The notes beneath the pieces are model-generated. The model did no database searches. It saw nothing but the letters and a program-made list of their open reading frames with translations, and was not told where the DNA came from. Shown here one piece after another: positions 6,935 to 14,508 of a DNA stretch of 24,999 nucleotides. The first letter of the stretch is position 1. The number at the start of each line of letters is the position of its first letter. Origin of the DNA: Bacteroidota bacterium (GTDB taxonomy: Bacteria; Bacteroidota; Bacteroidia; Bacteroidales; B18-G4); assembly GCA_003648575.1 (NCBI GenBank), contig QMPN01000014.1, positions 1-24,999 on the forward strand, written 5' to 3'. The translations under genes were made by a program, and so were the position numbers.

Positions 6935-7250
6935 ATGCAATCAATGTAAACCCCATGACAGGAGTGCTTGCATACTGGACACAGTAGAAGATATGTCGGG
7001 GTATGCTGCTCCAACATACTGTCCTTATGAGTCAGACAATGAGCCAGTATGGGTGCGACAAGAGAAGGAGTTAAAAGTGGCTATTGAAGAGTGTGGAGGG
7101 TGCGGAGGAAAGGGATTTACACAAGCCCCTGACGGGTTTAATGATACGTGCACCAACTGTAACGGAACGGGAAAAGTAGCCCTGTCAATGGAGGAACAAG
7201 ATACCAAAGACCAGCAAGCTATAGACGACCTAAGAAACGAGGAGTATTGA
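6921..7250 (+). CDS. Small protein with DnaJ-like zinc motifs
   Basis: The 109-aa protein has an N-terminal Cys domain (YKCNQCKPHDRSAC ... YCPYES, residues 4-39) and a second half with two CxxCxGxG-type repeats, CGGCGGKG and CTNCNGTG, the zinc-binding repeat of DnaJ chaperones. Only two of the usual four DnaJ repeats are present, enough for one zinc site, and there is no J domain. This two-repeat module is common in small phage proteins. AAGGAG supports the ATG. Function unknown. Confidence 0.75.
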   Translation: MTIYKCNQCKPHDRSACILDTVEDMSGYAAPTYCPYESDNEPVWVRQEKELKVAIEECGGCGGKGFTQAPDGFNDTCTNCNGTGKVALSMEEQDTKDQQAIDDLRNEEY

Positions 7251-7251
7251 T

Positions 7252-7662
7252 ATGGCGAAACGTGATTCAGTTAAGTGCCCCTACTGCGGTAAGAGAGCAG
7301 AGATGGTAGCGGGTAGCAAAATTTATCCCAACGTCAAGGGATTGTGGAACAGGCTATACTATCTATGTGAACCATGCGAGGCTTATGTCGGTACTCACAT
7401 AGGTAGTGTTGTACCACTCGGAACTCTTGCTAACAAGGAGCTTAGGATAGCAAGGGTTCGGGCACATAGTGCTATCGATCCCTTGTGGAAGAGCGGTCGC
7501 ATGACTCGATCAGGAGTGTACGGCTGGCTGGCAGCAGAGATGCAAGTGTGTATGTGCCACATTGGTTTGTTTGACGTGGCTCAATGCAAACAGGTAATAG
7601 CGATAGTTAATAAATTAGAAGGACTAATAGATCAGGTTGATAAATTAGAGGAGGTAACATGA
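7252..7662 (+). CDS. DUF3268 family zinc-finger protein
   Basis: This 136-aa protein matches DUF3268, a phage and prophage family. It shows CPYCGKRAEMV at 9-19, then YYLCEPCEAYVGTHIG, PLGTLANKELRIAR, AHSAIDPLWKSGRMTRSGVY, and a C-terminal HIGLFDVAQC. The CxxC pairs should bind zinc; many members are small nucleic-acid-associated proteins, but the role is unproven. GAGGAG lies upstream. The end overlaps the next start (ATGA). Confidence 0.85.
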   Translation: MAKRDSVKCPYCGKRAEMVAGSKIYPNVKGLWNRLYYLCEPCEAYVGTHIGSVVPLGTLANKELRIARVRAHSAIDPLWKSGRMTRSGVYGWLAAEMQVCMCHIGLFDVAQCKQVIAIVNKLEGLIDQVDKLEEVT

Positions 7663-7964
7663 GTATGGCAGACGTCCGAGCTGCGGATAAGGCAGCACAA
7701 AAGTTAAATAGATTGTTCCCTTCTTCTGATAAGTCATTTCGTAGCGGGCTACCTAAACCCCCTGCAACTGGTATATGGGCTAAGGTACAGGAAGGACGTA
7801 AAGCAGGAAAGGCTAAATACAAGGGTGGTAGGTACGTTGAGGTACCATTGGAGATTGACTCTCCCTTCTCTGTTATAAAGGGCTTTGGAAACCAGACTAC
7901 TAAAGCAAAGGAGTTGAAAAAATATGAAAAAGATATGGCAGAAGATTCCGGAATCAAAGATTGA
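7659..7964 (+). CDS. Hypothetical basic protein, 101 aa
   Basis: I do not recognise this protein. It is Lys-rich (GRKAGKAKYKGGRY, TTKAKELKKYEKD), has no Cys, and no membrane segment. AGGAGGT sits before the ATG, which overlaps the previous stop. It overlaps the VRR-NUC gene by 41 bases; that gene's ribosome site lies inside this one. A DNA-contacting accessory role is conceivable from charge and context, nothing more. Confidence 0.65.
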   Translation: MSMADVRAADKAAQKLNRLFPSSDKSFRSGLPKPPATGIWAKVQEGRKAGKAKYKGGRYVEVPLEIDSPFSVIKGFGNQTTKAKELKKYEKDMAEDSGIKD

Positions 7965-8331
7965 GAACTACTTAGTTAAGAGTATAAAGAATATAGGGGG
8001 CGAGTGCATCAAGGGCAATGCTCATAATTCCAGAGGTATGCCAGATCGTATTGCTATACTACCAAAAGGCTTGATTGTTTTCATCGAGGTCAAACGACCT
8101 GGACTTAAGCCCCGACCTAATCAGCGTATACGAATCAAAAGATTTAACAAGATGGGTCACTTCGCTGTCTATGCTAATACTTATGGCATGATTGATGGGC
8201 TAATCAGATGGATGCAGCGACAAATGAGCGAGCGGCAGGTAGTCAGCACCGAGCAGGTGTGCAATAACATGGAATGCAACGAAAGGATAGCAACATCATG
8301 GAAAGACCACGTAGAGAAACTATACACATAG
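7924..8331 (+). CDS. VRR-NUC domain nuclease
   Basis: The 135-aa protein is a stand-alone VRR-NUC domain, a PD-(D/E)XK-type fold also found in FAN1 and in many phages. Visible catalytic residues are E14, P40-D41 (GMPDRIA), E55-x-K57 (FIEVKRPG) and Q67. Phage VRR-NUC proteins can cut branched DNA such as Holliday junctions, so a role in resolving replication or packaging intermediates fits this gene set. AAGGAG at 7907-7912 serves the ATG. Residues after about 100 leave the domain and hold a palindrome copy. It overlaps the ligase start. Confidence 0.9.
   Translation: MKKIWQKIPESKIENYLVKSIKNIGGECIKGNAHNSRGMPDRIAILPKGLIVFIEVKRPGLKPRPNQRIRIKRFNKMGHFAVYANTYGMIDGLIRWMQRQMSERQVVSTEQVCNNMECNERIATSWKDHVEKLYT
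8238..8257. repeat. Dispersed palindrome copy (mixed arms), in the VRR-NUC gene tail
   Basis: GGTAGTCAGCACCGAGCAGG. It is read as Q-V-V-S-T-E-Q-V (phase 1), outside the nuclease domain. The GAGCAGG arm matches the variant at 15395. Confidence 0.8.
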
Positions 8332-9530
8332 AACCAGAGCATCGGCTGTTGTTACTGATAGGTAGCGAGCCGAGGACATCTGAAAAGAAGAAGGCTTTGA
8401 TAAGGTATAGAGGGAGTGTAAAATTAAAAAATATTTTTAAATACACGCTTGACCCATTCAAAAAATACTATATCAAAATCATACCGAATCATGTCAAGGG
8501 TGAAGGCGACAGAGTTATAAGAGCAGACACTTGGAAGCTACTGGATAGGTTAAGTAGCAGACTCATTACAGGTAAGGATGCTAAGACTATGCTGTTTGCC
8601 CACATGAAAGCTATGACTAAGTCAGAGTGTATCTTAATGAAGAAGATAATAAAACACAGGCTTGGTATAGGAGTGTCAACCAAGACAGTGAACAGTGTGT
8701 GGGCGAATCTCATAATGGAGAACCCAGTACAGAAGGCAGAGGAATGGGATCCAAAACGTATAACATACCCGTGTTTGGGTAGTGTGAAACTGGATGGCAT
8801 CAGAGCCACGTATAAAGAGGGTATCTTTACTGCACGATCTGGTCACACCATACCTGGGCTGGATCACATAGCTCAGTATCTCCAGAATAGCGGTCACTTC
8901 GCTCAGTATGACGGGGAGTTAGTAATTCCTGCTGTAGATTTTGATACTGCATCTGGCATCATACGTTCAGGCAAGGACAAGAGCATGGTACACTATGCTA
9001 TCTTTGATATGCCTTCACTTAGACAGGTTAGTCTTAATAGTCGGTACCAACTACTTGCTTCTAAACTGGAATTGTATTACACTAATAAGTGTCCTAACCC
9101 TGCATCCTATCTCTATCACAGGATACTGCATAATGAGAATGAAGTAATGCAGTTTTACAACCAATGCCTACAGGCTGGCTTTGAAGGTATCATGATCAAA
9201 GGACTGTTCTCCTACTATGAATCTGTACGAAACTTCAACTGGATGAAGCTCAAGAAAAACTTTGAAGGTGAGTTCGAGATCATAGATTTCTATGAAGGCA
9301 ATGACGATATCAGGGGTATGTTGGGCGGTGTCATCGTGATCACTGAGGACGGTAACAAGATTAGAGTAGGTGGAGGATTCTCATTAAAGCAACGTGTAGA
9401 TATGTGGGCTGACCATTCTTTTCTCGGTAAGCTCGGTACTATTACTGCAATGGAGAAGACTAAAGCAGGTAGCCTACGACATCCCGTATTCAAAAATGTT
9501 AGATGGGATTTAGGAGACCGATACTTATGA
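8298..9530 (+). CDS. ATP-dependent DNA ligase
   Basis: This protein seals nicks in duplex DNA using ATP. In numbering from this ATG (410 aa) the adenylated lysine is K164 in VKLDGIRA (motif I, KxDG), followed by YDGELV (E207), the IFDM segment (motif IIIa region), GFEGIMIKG (motif IV) and WMKLKKNFEGEFEI (motif V), then a C-terminal OB-like segment. All key motifs are intact. The N-terminal 150 residues are helical and extend beyond minimal ligases. AAAGGA at 8281-8286 favours the ATG at 8298; an upstream in-frame ATG at 8274 has a poorer site and would add eight residues. It overlaps the VRR-NUC end and ends in an ATGA overlap with the primase-helicase gene. It should join lagging-strand fragments or repair phage DNA. 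Confidence 0.93.
   Translation: MERPRRETIHIEPEHRLLLLIGSEPRTSEKKKALIRYRGSVKLKNIFKYTLDPFKKYYIKIIPNHVKGEGDRVIRADTWKLLDRLSSRLITGKDAKTMLFAHMKAMTKSECILMKKIIKHRLGIGVSTKTVNSVWANLIMENPVQKAEEWDPKRITYPCLGSVKLDGIRATYKEGIFTARSGHTIPGLDHIAQYLQNSGHFAQYDGELVIPAVDFDTASGIIRSGKDKSMVHYAIFDMPSLRQVSLNSRYQLLASKLELYYTNKCPNPASYLYHRILHNENEVMQFYNQCLQAGFEGIMIKGLFSYYESVRNFNWMKLKKNFEGEFEIIDFYEGNDDIRGMLGGVIVITEDGNKIRVGGGFSLKQRVDMWADHSFLGKLGTITAMEKTKAGSLRHPVFKNVRWDLGDRYL
9036..9055. repeat. Dispersed palindrome copy, inside the DNA ligase gene
   Basis: AATAGTCGGTACCAACTACT. It is read as N-S-R-Y-Q-L-L (phase 2). The outer bases are degenerate; the mirrored core TAGTCGGTACCAACTA is clear. Confidence 0.7.
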
Positions 9531-11980
9531 ATAAGATACCAGCAGAACTCCTAACCGTGAGGCAATGGTCGTACAGTCATAGTGCCAGTGCTCTCAAGCG
9601 TCCAAAGCATAGCCATTACACCCCTAATGGTAGTTTGTTTTATGCCAAAGCTAAGGAACACGCTGGCAGTCACCTGCTTACAGGATTCTATGTCACAGAG
9701 GACGATGACTATATTCTTGGAGACGTTGACCATGTAGACAGACCATTGGACAGAGAATATATCGGAGGCATACTACCAATAAGCTTAGCCGACATTCTGT
9801 TTAATCACAAAGTCTATAGTGAAGTGAGTCCGAGTGGTAAAGGTATACGCTTTATAGCCAAGCTCGCTCCTGGAGTTAAGGAGACAATGGATGGGCGATA
9901 CTTCAAGAATAAAGTGAGCATGGGTATAGACATGGAAGGCATACCTCGTGAGGCACAGTTCCATATCGGACCACCATGGAATACTATCACGGGTAACAGG
10001 ACTCCGTACTCAAGCAGCGTTATAAGTGAAGTTGACATCAAGCAGCTCGATGAGATATTTAGGATTGCATATATTGGGGACGCAGTCGGCACCGACTACA
10101 TGCCTCCTCCTGACATTGACTCCGATACCCTACCTCCTTTAACCGTGATGATTGCTGCCCTACACTCCTTGCCTTGGGATGGCAACCCCCGCATCAAGCG
10201 AGCCTTCAAGGTAACGTTCGCAGGAGAAGAGTACTCGCCGTATGAATACTGGCTCAAAGTACTCATGGCTATGTCTGACTATGCATCCAAGCTGATCAAC
10301 CCTAACGACCAGATGTCTTGCTTGGAGAATGTAATCAAGTGGTCGATGACTGATGGTGAAGGGTTCGACAGTGAGAAGGACATCATCACTAAGTGGAAAT
10401 CCTTTATGAAAACTACAGGTAAGGTGAGCTTCCACACTATGTTGTCTCTCCAGTATTACAATACTCTTAGATGGCCTCAGTGTAAAGCTCCATCAAAGGC
10501 ACAGGTTGAAGCAGGTATGATTGACCCAGTTCCATTGGTGGCTCAGTATTCTAACTTCCAAGCTATGACTCAGTTCTATAACATGGTCTTGTATAGAGAT
10601 GTGAATACTCCTCATAAGATGTACTTGACAGGAGACGAAGATGTAATGGCTCGGAGCTTTGGTCACTTAGATACCAAATTATACTTTGATAAGTATTTCG
10701 GTCCGTGGTCTGCTAAGAATCTGATACCAAAGTTCCATCAGTTGTGTCAGCAAGAAGGCTTCATCAATATAAGCCATAGCCATATTCAGCAGAACCTTGC
10801 CATATGGACAGGTGACATAAACAGAACGGTGGATATGGTCAGGCTATTCTTTGACACACCCATGAACAAGTTACCGCCAGAGTACAGGACAGAAGTCTCT
10901 GAGTCTTTAGGCAGCGACCCCAGGTTTTTGTATAGCTGTCTGGACATAGACTATCAAACCGATGATATAGCCAGGGAAGATGCCCTCTATTACAGGTACT
11001 ACAAATCATGGCTGATGGGTATGGCTCGTAACATATTCTTCCCCCACTCCATGCATATGAATAACTGCGTACTCCTATTGACAGGAGCAGAGCAGATACG
11101 CAAGACCTCTCATTTTAAATTCATACTGCCTAAGTTTATGAGAGATGAAAGGGTAGCCTTTTCAGGTCATGGCTTTAGTACAGAGTCAGCCGTCAGGGAT
11201 GTGACTAAGCTATCGTCTGTTAATAACCTGATAGTCTGGGATGAAATAGAACAGTACCTAACCAGTGAAACCGAGAGTAACTTCAAGAAGTTAATAGACA
11301 ACAACCCCATCAAAGTTATAGATAAGTATGAAGTTATTGAGTCGTACATCAGACCTATAGCTGTGTACGGTGCTACGTCTAACAGCAGAGAGTTCAACCT
11401 GTCAGACAACGGGAACAGGAGACTGTTCCACATACCTGTCAAATGGGTAGCGACAGACAAGATGGAGGGGGTGGACTGGCATAAGATCATCAATGATCTA
11501 CGCTATGAGATCGAGAACTCTGATCCTAACAATCCGCCTTGGTTGCTCAATGATGATGAACTCGAATACCAAGCCTCTCTCCATGCCAAGATCAGATCGA
11601 AGTCAAGTCTCGATCTTATCATTGAAGATATGTTTAACTTTAATACTAAGTTTCCGTGTCCACGTGGAGCTACTCATATAGAAGACTTTAATTTTAGAAC
11701 TGATAAATACCTATGGACTATATCTGACATATCAAACAGAGTCAGGTCTACAAATCCAGGGATGAAAAATTTTAATAGAAAGCATTTACTTAATGTACTC
11801 CACAGATCATGTGGAGAATGGACTGACACTATACGCAGAGTACACCAGTTCACCAAGCCTAACATAACGATAACCAGAGGGGAAGTCAAGTACGATGGAA
11901 GAACTAAGTTCTGGATGCCACCTCTTAACTCAGAATACATAAAAAAGGAGTTTCAATTTGATGCCTCAACCTATAAGTAG
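9527..11980 (+). CDS. Primase-helicase: primase-polymerase-like N-terminus and VirE/DUF5906-like helicase
   Basis: This 817-aa protein likely primes and unwinds phage DNA. The N-terminal part shows D66-x-D68 (LGDVDHVD) and SEVSPSGKGIRF at about 99-109, typical of archaeo-eukaryotic primase-polymerase-like domains attached to phage helicases. The C-terminal part is a VirE/DUF5906-type superfamily 3-like ATPase: P-loop G520-A-E-Q-I-R525-K526-T527, Walker B at D572-E573 (IVWDEIEQ), and the sensor/arginine segment YGATSNSREF followed by GNRR (R631-R632). The P-loop has Arg where Gly is usual. The start at 9527 is chosen because TAGGAG (9511-9516) is well spaced and the ATG overlaps the ligase stop; an in-frame ATG at 9503 is less likely. 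A palindrome copy lies between the two domains. Confidence 0.88.
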   Translation: MNKIPAELLTVRQWSYSHSASALKRPKHSHYTPNGSLFYAKAKEHAGSHLLTGFYVTEDDDYILGDVDHVDRPLDREYIGGILPISLADILFNHKVYSEVSPSGKGIRFIAKLAPGVKETMDGRYFKNKVSMGIDMEGIPREAQFHIGPPWNTITGNRTPYSSSVISEVDIKQLDEIFRIAYIGDAVGTDYMPPPDIDSDTLPPLTVMIAALHSLPWDGNPRIKRAFKVTFAGEEYSPYEYWLKVLMAMSDYASKLINPNDQMSCLENVIKWSMTDGEGFDSEKDIITKWKSFMKTTGKVSFHTMLSLQYYNTLRWPQCKAPSKAQVEAGMIDPVPLVAQYSNFQAMTQFYNMVLYRDVNTPHKMYLTGDEDVMARSFGHLDTKLYFDKYFGPWSAKNLIPKFHQLCQQEGFINISHSHIQQNLAIWTGDINRTVDMVRLFFDTPMNKLPPEYRTEVSESLGSDPRFLYSCLDIDYQTDDIAREDALYYRYYKSWLMGMARNIFFPHSMHMNNCVLLLTGAEQIRKTSHFKFILPKFMRDERVAFSGHGFSTESAVRDVTKLSSVNNLIVWDEIEQYLTSETESNFKKLIDNNPIKVIDKYEVIESYIRPIAVYGATSNSREFNLSDNGNRRLFHIPVKWVATDKMEGVDWHKIINDLRYEIENSDPNNPPWLLNDDELEYQASLHAKIRSKSSLDLIIEDMFNFNTKFPCPRGATHIEDFNFRTDKYLWTISDISNRVRSTNPGMKNFNRKHLLNVLHRSCGEWTDTIRRVHQFTKPNITITRGEVKYDGRTKFWMPPLNSEYIKKEFQFDASTYK
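10081..10100. repeat. Dispersed palindrome copy, in the primase-helicase linker
   Basis: CGCAGTCGGCACCGACTACA holds the exact 12-base core GTCGGCACCGAC. It is read as A-V-G-T-D-Y-M (phase 1) and is followed by a Pro-rich linker (PPPDIDSD). Confidence 0.85.
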
Positions 11981-13373
11981 TCAGCACGGACTACCATTAT
12001 ATAACTTTCAAAAGAAAGGGTTCCAGTTCATACACTACCATGGGGCGTGCTACCTCATGTTGGACATGGGCATGGGCAAGACTCGGATATGTATAGAGGT
12101 GGGTAAAACTATAGACGAGCCACTGTTTATACTGGCTCCTAAGTTTGCTGCCTTGGAGACGTGGCCTGATGAATTTAGAAAATGGAATCCACATGAGAAA
12201 TGGGTAGTACTCCACGGTGATGATAAGGAACGCAAGTGGGCGAACAGCGATAAGTACACCAACATCATCATGAACTATGATGGACTCAAGTGGTTCAGTA
12301 AAGTAGTAGAGAAGAGGCTGCGTAAACTCCAGAAATATATGTTTGTATTTGACGAGGCTTCGATGGTGAAGAACTGGGAGTCTATCAGGTGGTTGGTTCT
12401 CAACAGCATGAAACCAATCATGTCTCAGTATCGAGTAGCCCTGTCAGGTACGCCGACCCCGCAGTCCTTGCAGGATTTGTGGAGCCAGTATAATCTACTG
12501 GATAACGGAAGGGTGCTCGGTGCTGACTACTATGGATTTCGTAATAGATTCTTTGACTATTCTGGACCAAATGGTGAACCGCCCTACCAAACTACCATAA
12601 AGCCTTTTGCTGATACAAAGATACATGAGTTAGTCAACCCCATAACCATGCGACTCAAGGCTAAGGACTACCTTGACCTGCCTCCAGTGGTGTATAACCC
12701 AATCAAGATCACCCTGCCTCCAGGATTACAGCGGCAGTATAATACGATAGAAGAGGAGTTCATGTTAGAGTTCCCCACTTCTACGATGATGGCGAACAGT
12801 GCAGCAGTACGAGATCACAAGCTGCGGCAGTTCTTGCAGGGTGCAGTTTACGCTACCTCTAATGAGCAGGCAGGTGCTCAGCGCCGACTACCTACAGTGA
12901 CACAACACATCCACGATCTCAAGGCTCAAGTAATAAAGCAGCTACTGGAGACATCGGTAGGTCAGCCCCTGCTTGTAGCAGTTCAGTTCAAGTTTGAATT
13001 GCAGATAATCGAGCGAGTATTAAAGCGGAAGGTAGCTGCAATCACTGGGCGTACGAGCGGCTCAGATGGTAAGCGGCTGATCCAACAGTGGAATAAAGGG
13101 GTCTTATCCCTTATGGTAGTACACCCCAAGTCAGTAGCATACAGCCTAAATCTCCAGTTTGGTGGCAACCATTTAATATGGGCTGCTCTACCTTGGGAAC
13201 TCGACTTGTTCCTACAGTTGAATGGCAGGCTACCACGTATAGGGCAGAAGGCAGATAGGGTTATCATAACCACCATAGGATTCAGAAATACTATTGATGA
13301 TAAAGTAAGCGTATATTTGAGAAGGAAGAACGCTTCTCAAGAAGGTTTATTTAATGCAATATTAACTAAGTAA
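11961..13373 (+). CDS. SNF2-type superfamily 2 DNA helicase
   Basis: This 470-aa protein is a compact SNF2/superfamily 2 ATPase. Motif I is D35-MGMGKT41, motif Ia LAPKFAALETWPDEF, motif II D131-E-A-S (VFDEAS), motif III SGTPTP (162-167), and the C-terminal lobe ends with the motif V/VI region LNGRLPRIGQKADR. Such phage proteins remodel DNA or replication forks. It overlaps the primase-helicase by 20 bases; AAGGAG at 11945-11950 points to the ATG at 11961 rather than the TTG just before it. Three palindrome copies fall in this gene, one over its first codons. Confidence 0.92.
   Translation: MPQPISSQHGLPLYNFQKKGFQFIHYHGACYLMLDMGMGKTRICIEVGKTIDEPLFILAPKFAALETWPDEFRKWNPHEKWVVLHGDDKERKWANSDKYTNIIMNYDGLKWFSKVVEKRLRKLQKYMFVFDEASMVKNWESIRWLVLNSMKPIMSQYRVALSGTPTPQSLQDLWSQYNLLDNGRVLGADYYGFRNRFFDYSGPNGEPPYQTTIKPFADTKIHELVNPITMRLKAKDYLDLPPVVYNPIKITLPPGLQRQYNTIEEEFMLEFPTSTMMANSAAVRDHKLRQFLQGAVYATSNEQAGAQRRLPTVTQHIHDLKAQVIKQLLETSVGQPLLVAVQFKFELQIIERVLKRKVAAITGRTSGSDGKRLIQQWNKGVLSLMVVHPKSVAYSLNLQFGGNHLIWAALPWELDLFLQLNGRLPRIGQKADRVIITTIGFRNTIDDKVSVYLRRKNASQEGLFNAILTK
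11976..11999. repeat. Dispersed palindrome copy at the start of the SNF2 helicase gene
   Basis: AGTAGTCAGCACGGACTACC (11976-11995), running on into ACTACCATTA (11990-11999), a variant of the linked half-motif. It is read as S-S-Q-H-G-L-P (phase 2) in residues 6-12 of the helicase and overlaps the primase-helicase stop codon. Confidence 0.85.
12512..12531. repeat. Dispersed palindrome copy (mixed arms), in the SNF2 helicase gene
   Basis: GGTGCTCGGTGCTGACTACT. It is read as V-L-G-A-D-Y-Y (phase 1). Confidence 0.75.
12591..12600. repeat. Stand-alone half-motif ACTACCATAA
   Basis: Exact ACTACCATAA inside the SNF2 helicase gene, read as T-T-I-K. No palindrome core is attached. Confidence 0.7.
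12873..12892. repeat. Dispersed palindrome copy (mixed arms), in the SNF2 helicase gene
   Basis: GGTGCTCAGCGCCGACTACC. It is read as G-A-Q-R-R-L-P (phase 2). Confidence 0.8.
13111..13120. repeat. Stand-alone half-motif TTATGGTAGT
   Basis: CCCTTATGGTAGT (13108-13120) is the full 13-base outer arm seen in the composite element at 4123-4135, here inside the helicase gene and read as L-M-V-V. Confidence 0.75.
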
Positions 13374-13386
13374 AGGAGGTAGGAGA

Positions 13387-13611
13387 ATGATACGAATATT
13401 GTGCGCTCTTTGTAAGACTGATATGAGATGTGACGTTCAACAGTTCGGAGATGATGTGAGTGTTAAGATACACCCCTGCGACTGTGATGAAGGTCAAGCT
13501 CTCTACGATCATAAGATGTGCAAAGACTGTGAAGTAGGAGAGGAGACTATGGAGGAGAATATTGAACTTAAGAGAAAACTTAAAAGATTAAAGGAGGTAC
13601 TAAGTGATTAG
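13387..13611 (+). CDS. Small Cys-rich protein with C-terminal coiled coil
   Basis: The 74-aa protein has an N-terminal Cys section (CALC at 6-9, C15, CDC near 31-33, CKDC near 45-48) that could bind zinc, then a strongly charged coiled coil (EENIELKRKLKRLKEVL). The ATG follows AAAGGAGGTAGGAG, one of the strongest ribosome sites in the window. It overlaps the next gene by eight bases. A dimeric zinc protein is a reasonable reading; function unknown. Confidence 0.7.
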   Translation: MIRILCALCKTDMRCDVQQFGDDVSVKIHPCDCDEGQALYDHKMCKDCEVGEETMEENIELKRKLKRLKEVLSD

Positions 13612-13879
13612 TGTGGATTGTGGCAGTTGTCATAAATGCTGTCAATGGGGTAAGTCAATACGGCTGATCCCTGACCATCCGTTGATTAGAGCGGAGGAGA
13701 ACGGTGATTGTATTCACCTATGTGAGAAGGGGTGCACTTTGTTTAATACAGAGGATAGACCTGACGTATGTGAGAGATTCTCATGTGTCGAATTGGTAAA
13801 GGATATGGAACTTGACCCATTGATGAGGGTCTTAATGGAGGGAATAAGGAGAACCGTAAATGACAAAGAAGAAGAATAA
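13604..13879 (+). CDS. YkgJ-like Cys-cluster (iron- or zinc-chelating) protein
   Basis: This 91-aa protein carries C6-x2-C9-x2-C12-C13 followed by C36, C40, C44, then RPDVC56 and FSC61. The CxxCxxCC start and the C-x-L-F/Y...RP..C..F..C end are those of the YkgJ/UPF0153 family, predicted to hold iron-sulfur clusters or zinc. All the usual cysteines are present. The start is a GTG with AAGGAGG ten bases upstream, overlapping the previous stop. Homologues are found in bacteria as well as phages; a role for it in phage growth is not known. Confidence 0.8.
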   Translation: MISVDCGSCHKCCQWGKSIRLIPDHPLIRAEENGDCIHLCEKGCTLFNTEDRPDVCERFSCVELVKDMELDPLMRVLMEGIRRTVNDKEEE

Positions 13880-14210
13880 ATTACAGGACGACATGGCAAG
13901 ATGGATGATTGACAATACTGTTGGGATACGACTGATGCCGTTATTGGCTACAGAGCCAGAGGCTGCGACTAAGCTGGCGGGTATCCTTAAACGCATGATA
14001 CAGGACTTGTATTTGCTGCCTAAATACAAGAAAGAAAGTGCGATAGTATTCGTAACAGATGCTACCAAAAGTATGGAAGACCTGGTAGACTTGTATATCA
14101 AAACTAAAGCAGCTAAGTACATTGAGGAGGGGTTGCCCAAGAGGTCGCCTATCATTATGTCTGCACCAGGTGGTATGCCTACTGGAGGAATGCCACGAAA
14201 GATGAACTAA
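13860..14210 (+). CDS. Hypothetical protein, 116 aa
   Basis: I do not recognise this protein. It starts with a Lys-rich stretch, continues with helices (IRLMPLLATEPEAATKLAGI), and ends in a Gly/Met/Pro-rich flexible tail (GGMPTGGMPRKMN). No cysteines or membrane segments. It overlaps the YkgJ-like gene by 20 bases; AAGGAG precedes the ATG. A palindrome follows the stop. Confidence 0.7.
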   Translation: MTKKKNKLQDDMARWMIDNTVGIRLMPLLATEPEAATKLAGILKRMIQDLYLLPKYKKESAIVFVTDATKSMEDLVDLYIKTKAAKYIEEGLPKRSPIIMSAPGGMPTGGMPRKMN

Positions 14211-14219
14211 CTAACCTGA

Positions 14220-14239
14220 GGTGGTCGGCACCGACCACC
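14220..14239. repeat. Dispersed palindrome copy, intergenic, near-perfect
   Basis: GGTGGTCGGCACCGACCACC, part of a wider inverted repeat (14218-14241) with 11-base arms and only CA unpaired at the centre. It has compensating changes (GTGGTC with GACCAC) relative to GTAGTC/GACTAC. It lies between the 116-aa gene and the AAGGAGGA ribosome site of the 78-aa gene. Confidence 0.9.
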
Positions 14240-14271
14240 TCGAGGAGCCGAACCAACTAAAGGAGGAAATT

Positions 14272-14508
14272 ATGGCAAGAAAAGAATTCAAGATGACTGA
14301 TGCTCAATGGGATGCTTTAATAGAAGCCTGTAAGCCAGTCAGGTATATTATAGTAGCAGGGCATGAACCAGCCAGCCCACAAGAAAACGCTAACCGAGCA
14401 TGGAAAGCATTGGGAAAAGAACTGGGATTCGAGTTTATGACAGTACAGCCTGTATCAGGCAAAGATTCTAAATGTTTTACAGCGGAGGAGACAGAAAATG
14501 AGCGATGA
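14272..14508 (+). CDS. Conserved small phage protein
   Basis: The 78-aa protein resembles a widespread small phage protein of unknown role: TDAQWDALIEACKPV, RAWKALGKELGFEFMTVQP and a C-terminal GKDSKCFTAEE form the recognisable core. The ATG at 14272 is chosen because AAGGAGGA (14260-14267) precedes it; the frame is open further upstream to a GTG at 14221, but that would translate the palindrome. It overlaps the next gene by 11 bases. Confidence 0.75.
   Translation: MARKEFKMTDAQWDALIEACKPVRYIIVAGHEPASPQENANRAWKALGKELGFEFMTVQPVSGKDSKCFTAEETENER

Noticed and set aside
7740..7757. CGTAGCGGGCTACC as a shortened palindrome copy.
   Set aside because: The arms pair, but the conserved centre is missing, so it may be chance.
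14218..14241. Rho-independent terminator formed by the near-perfect palindrome.
   Set aside because: No T-run follows on either strand, and the same sequence occurs inside genes that must be transcribed through.
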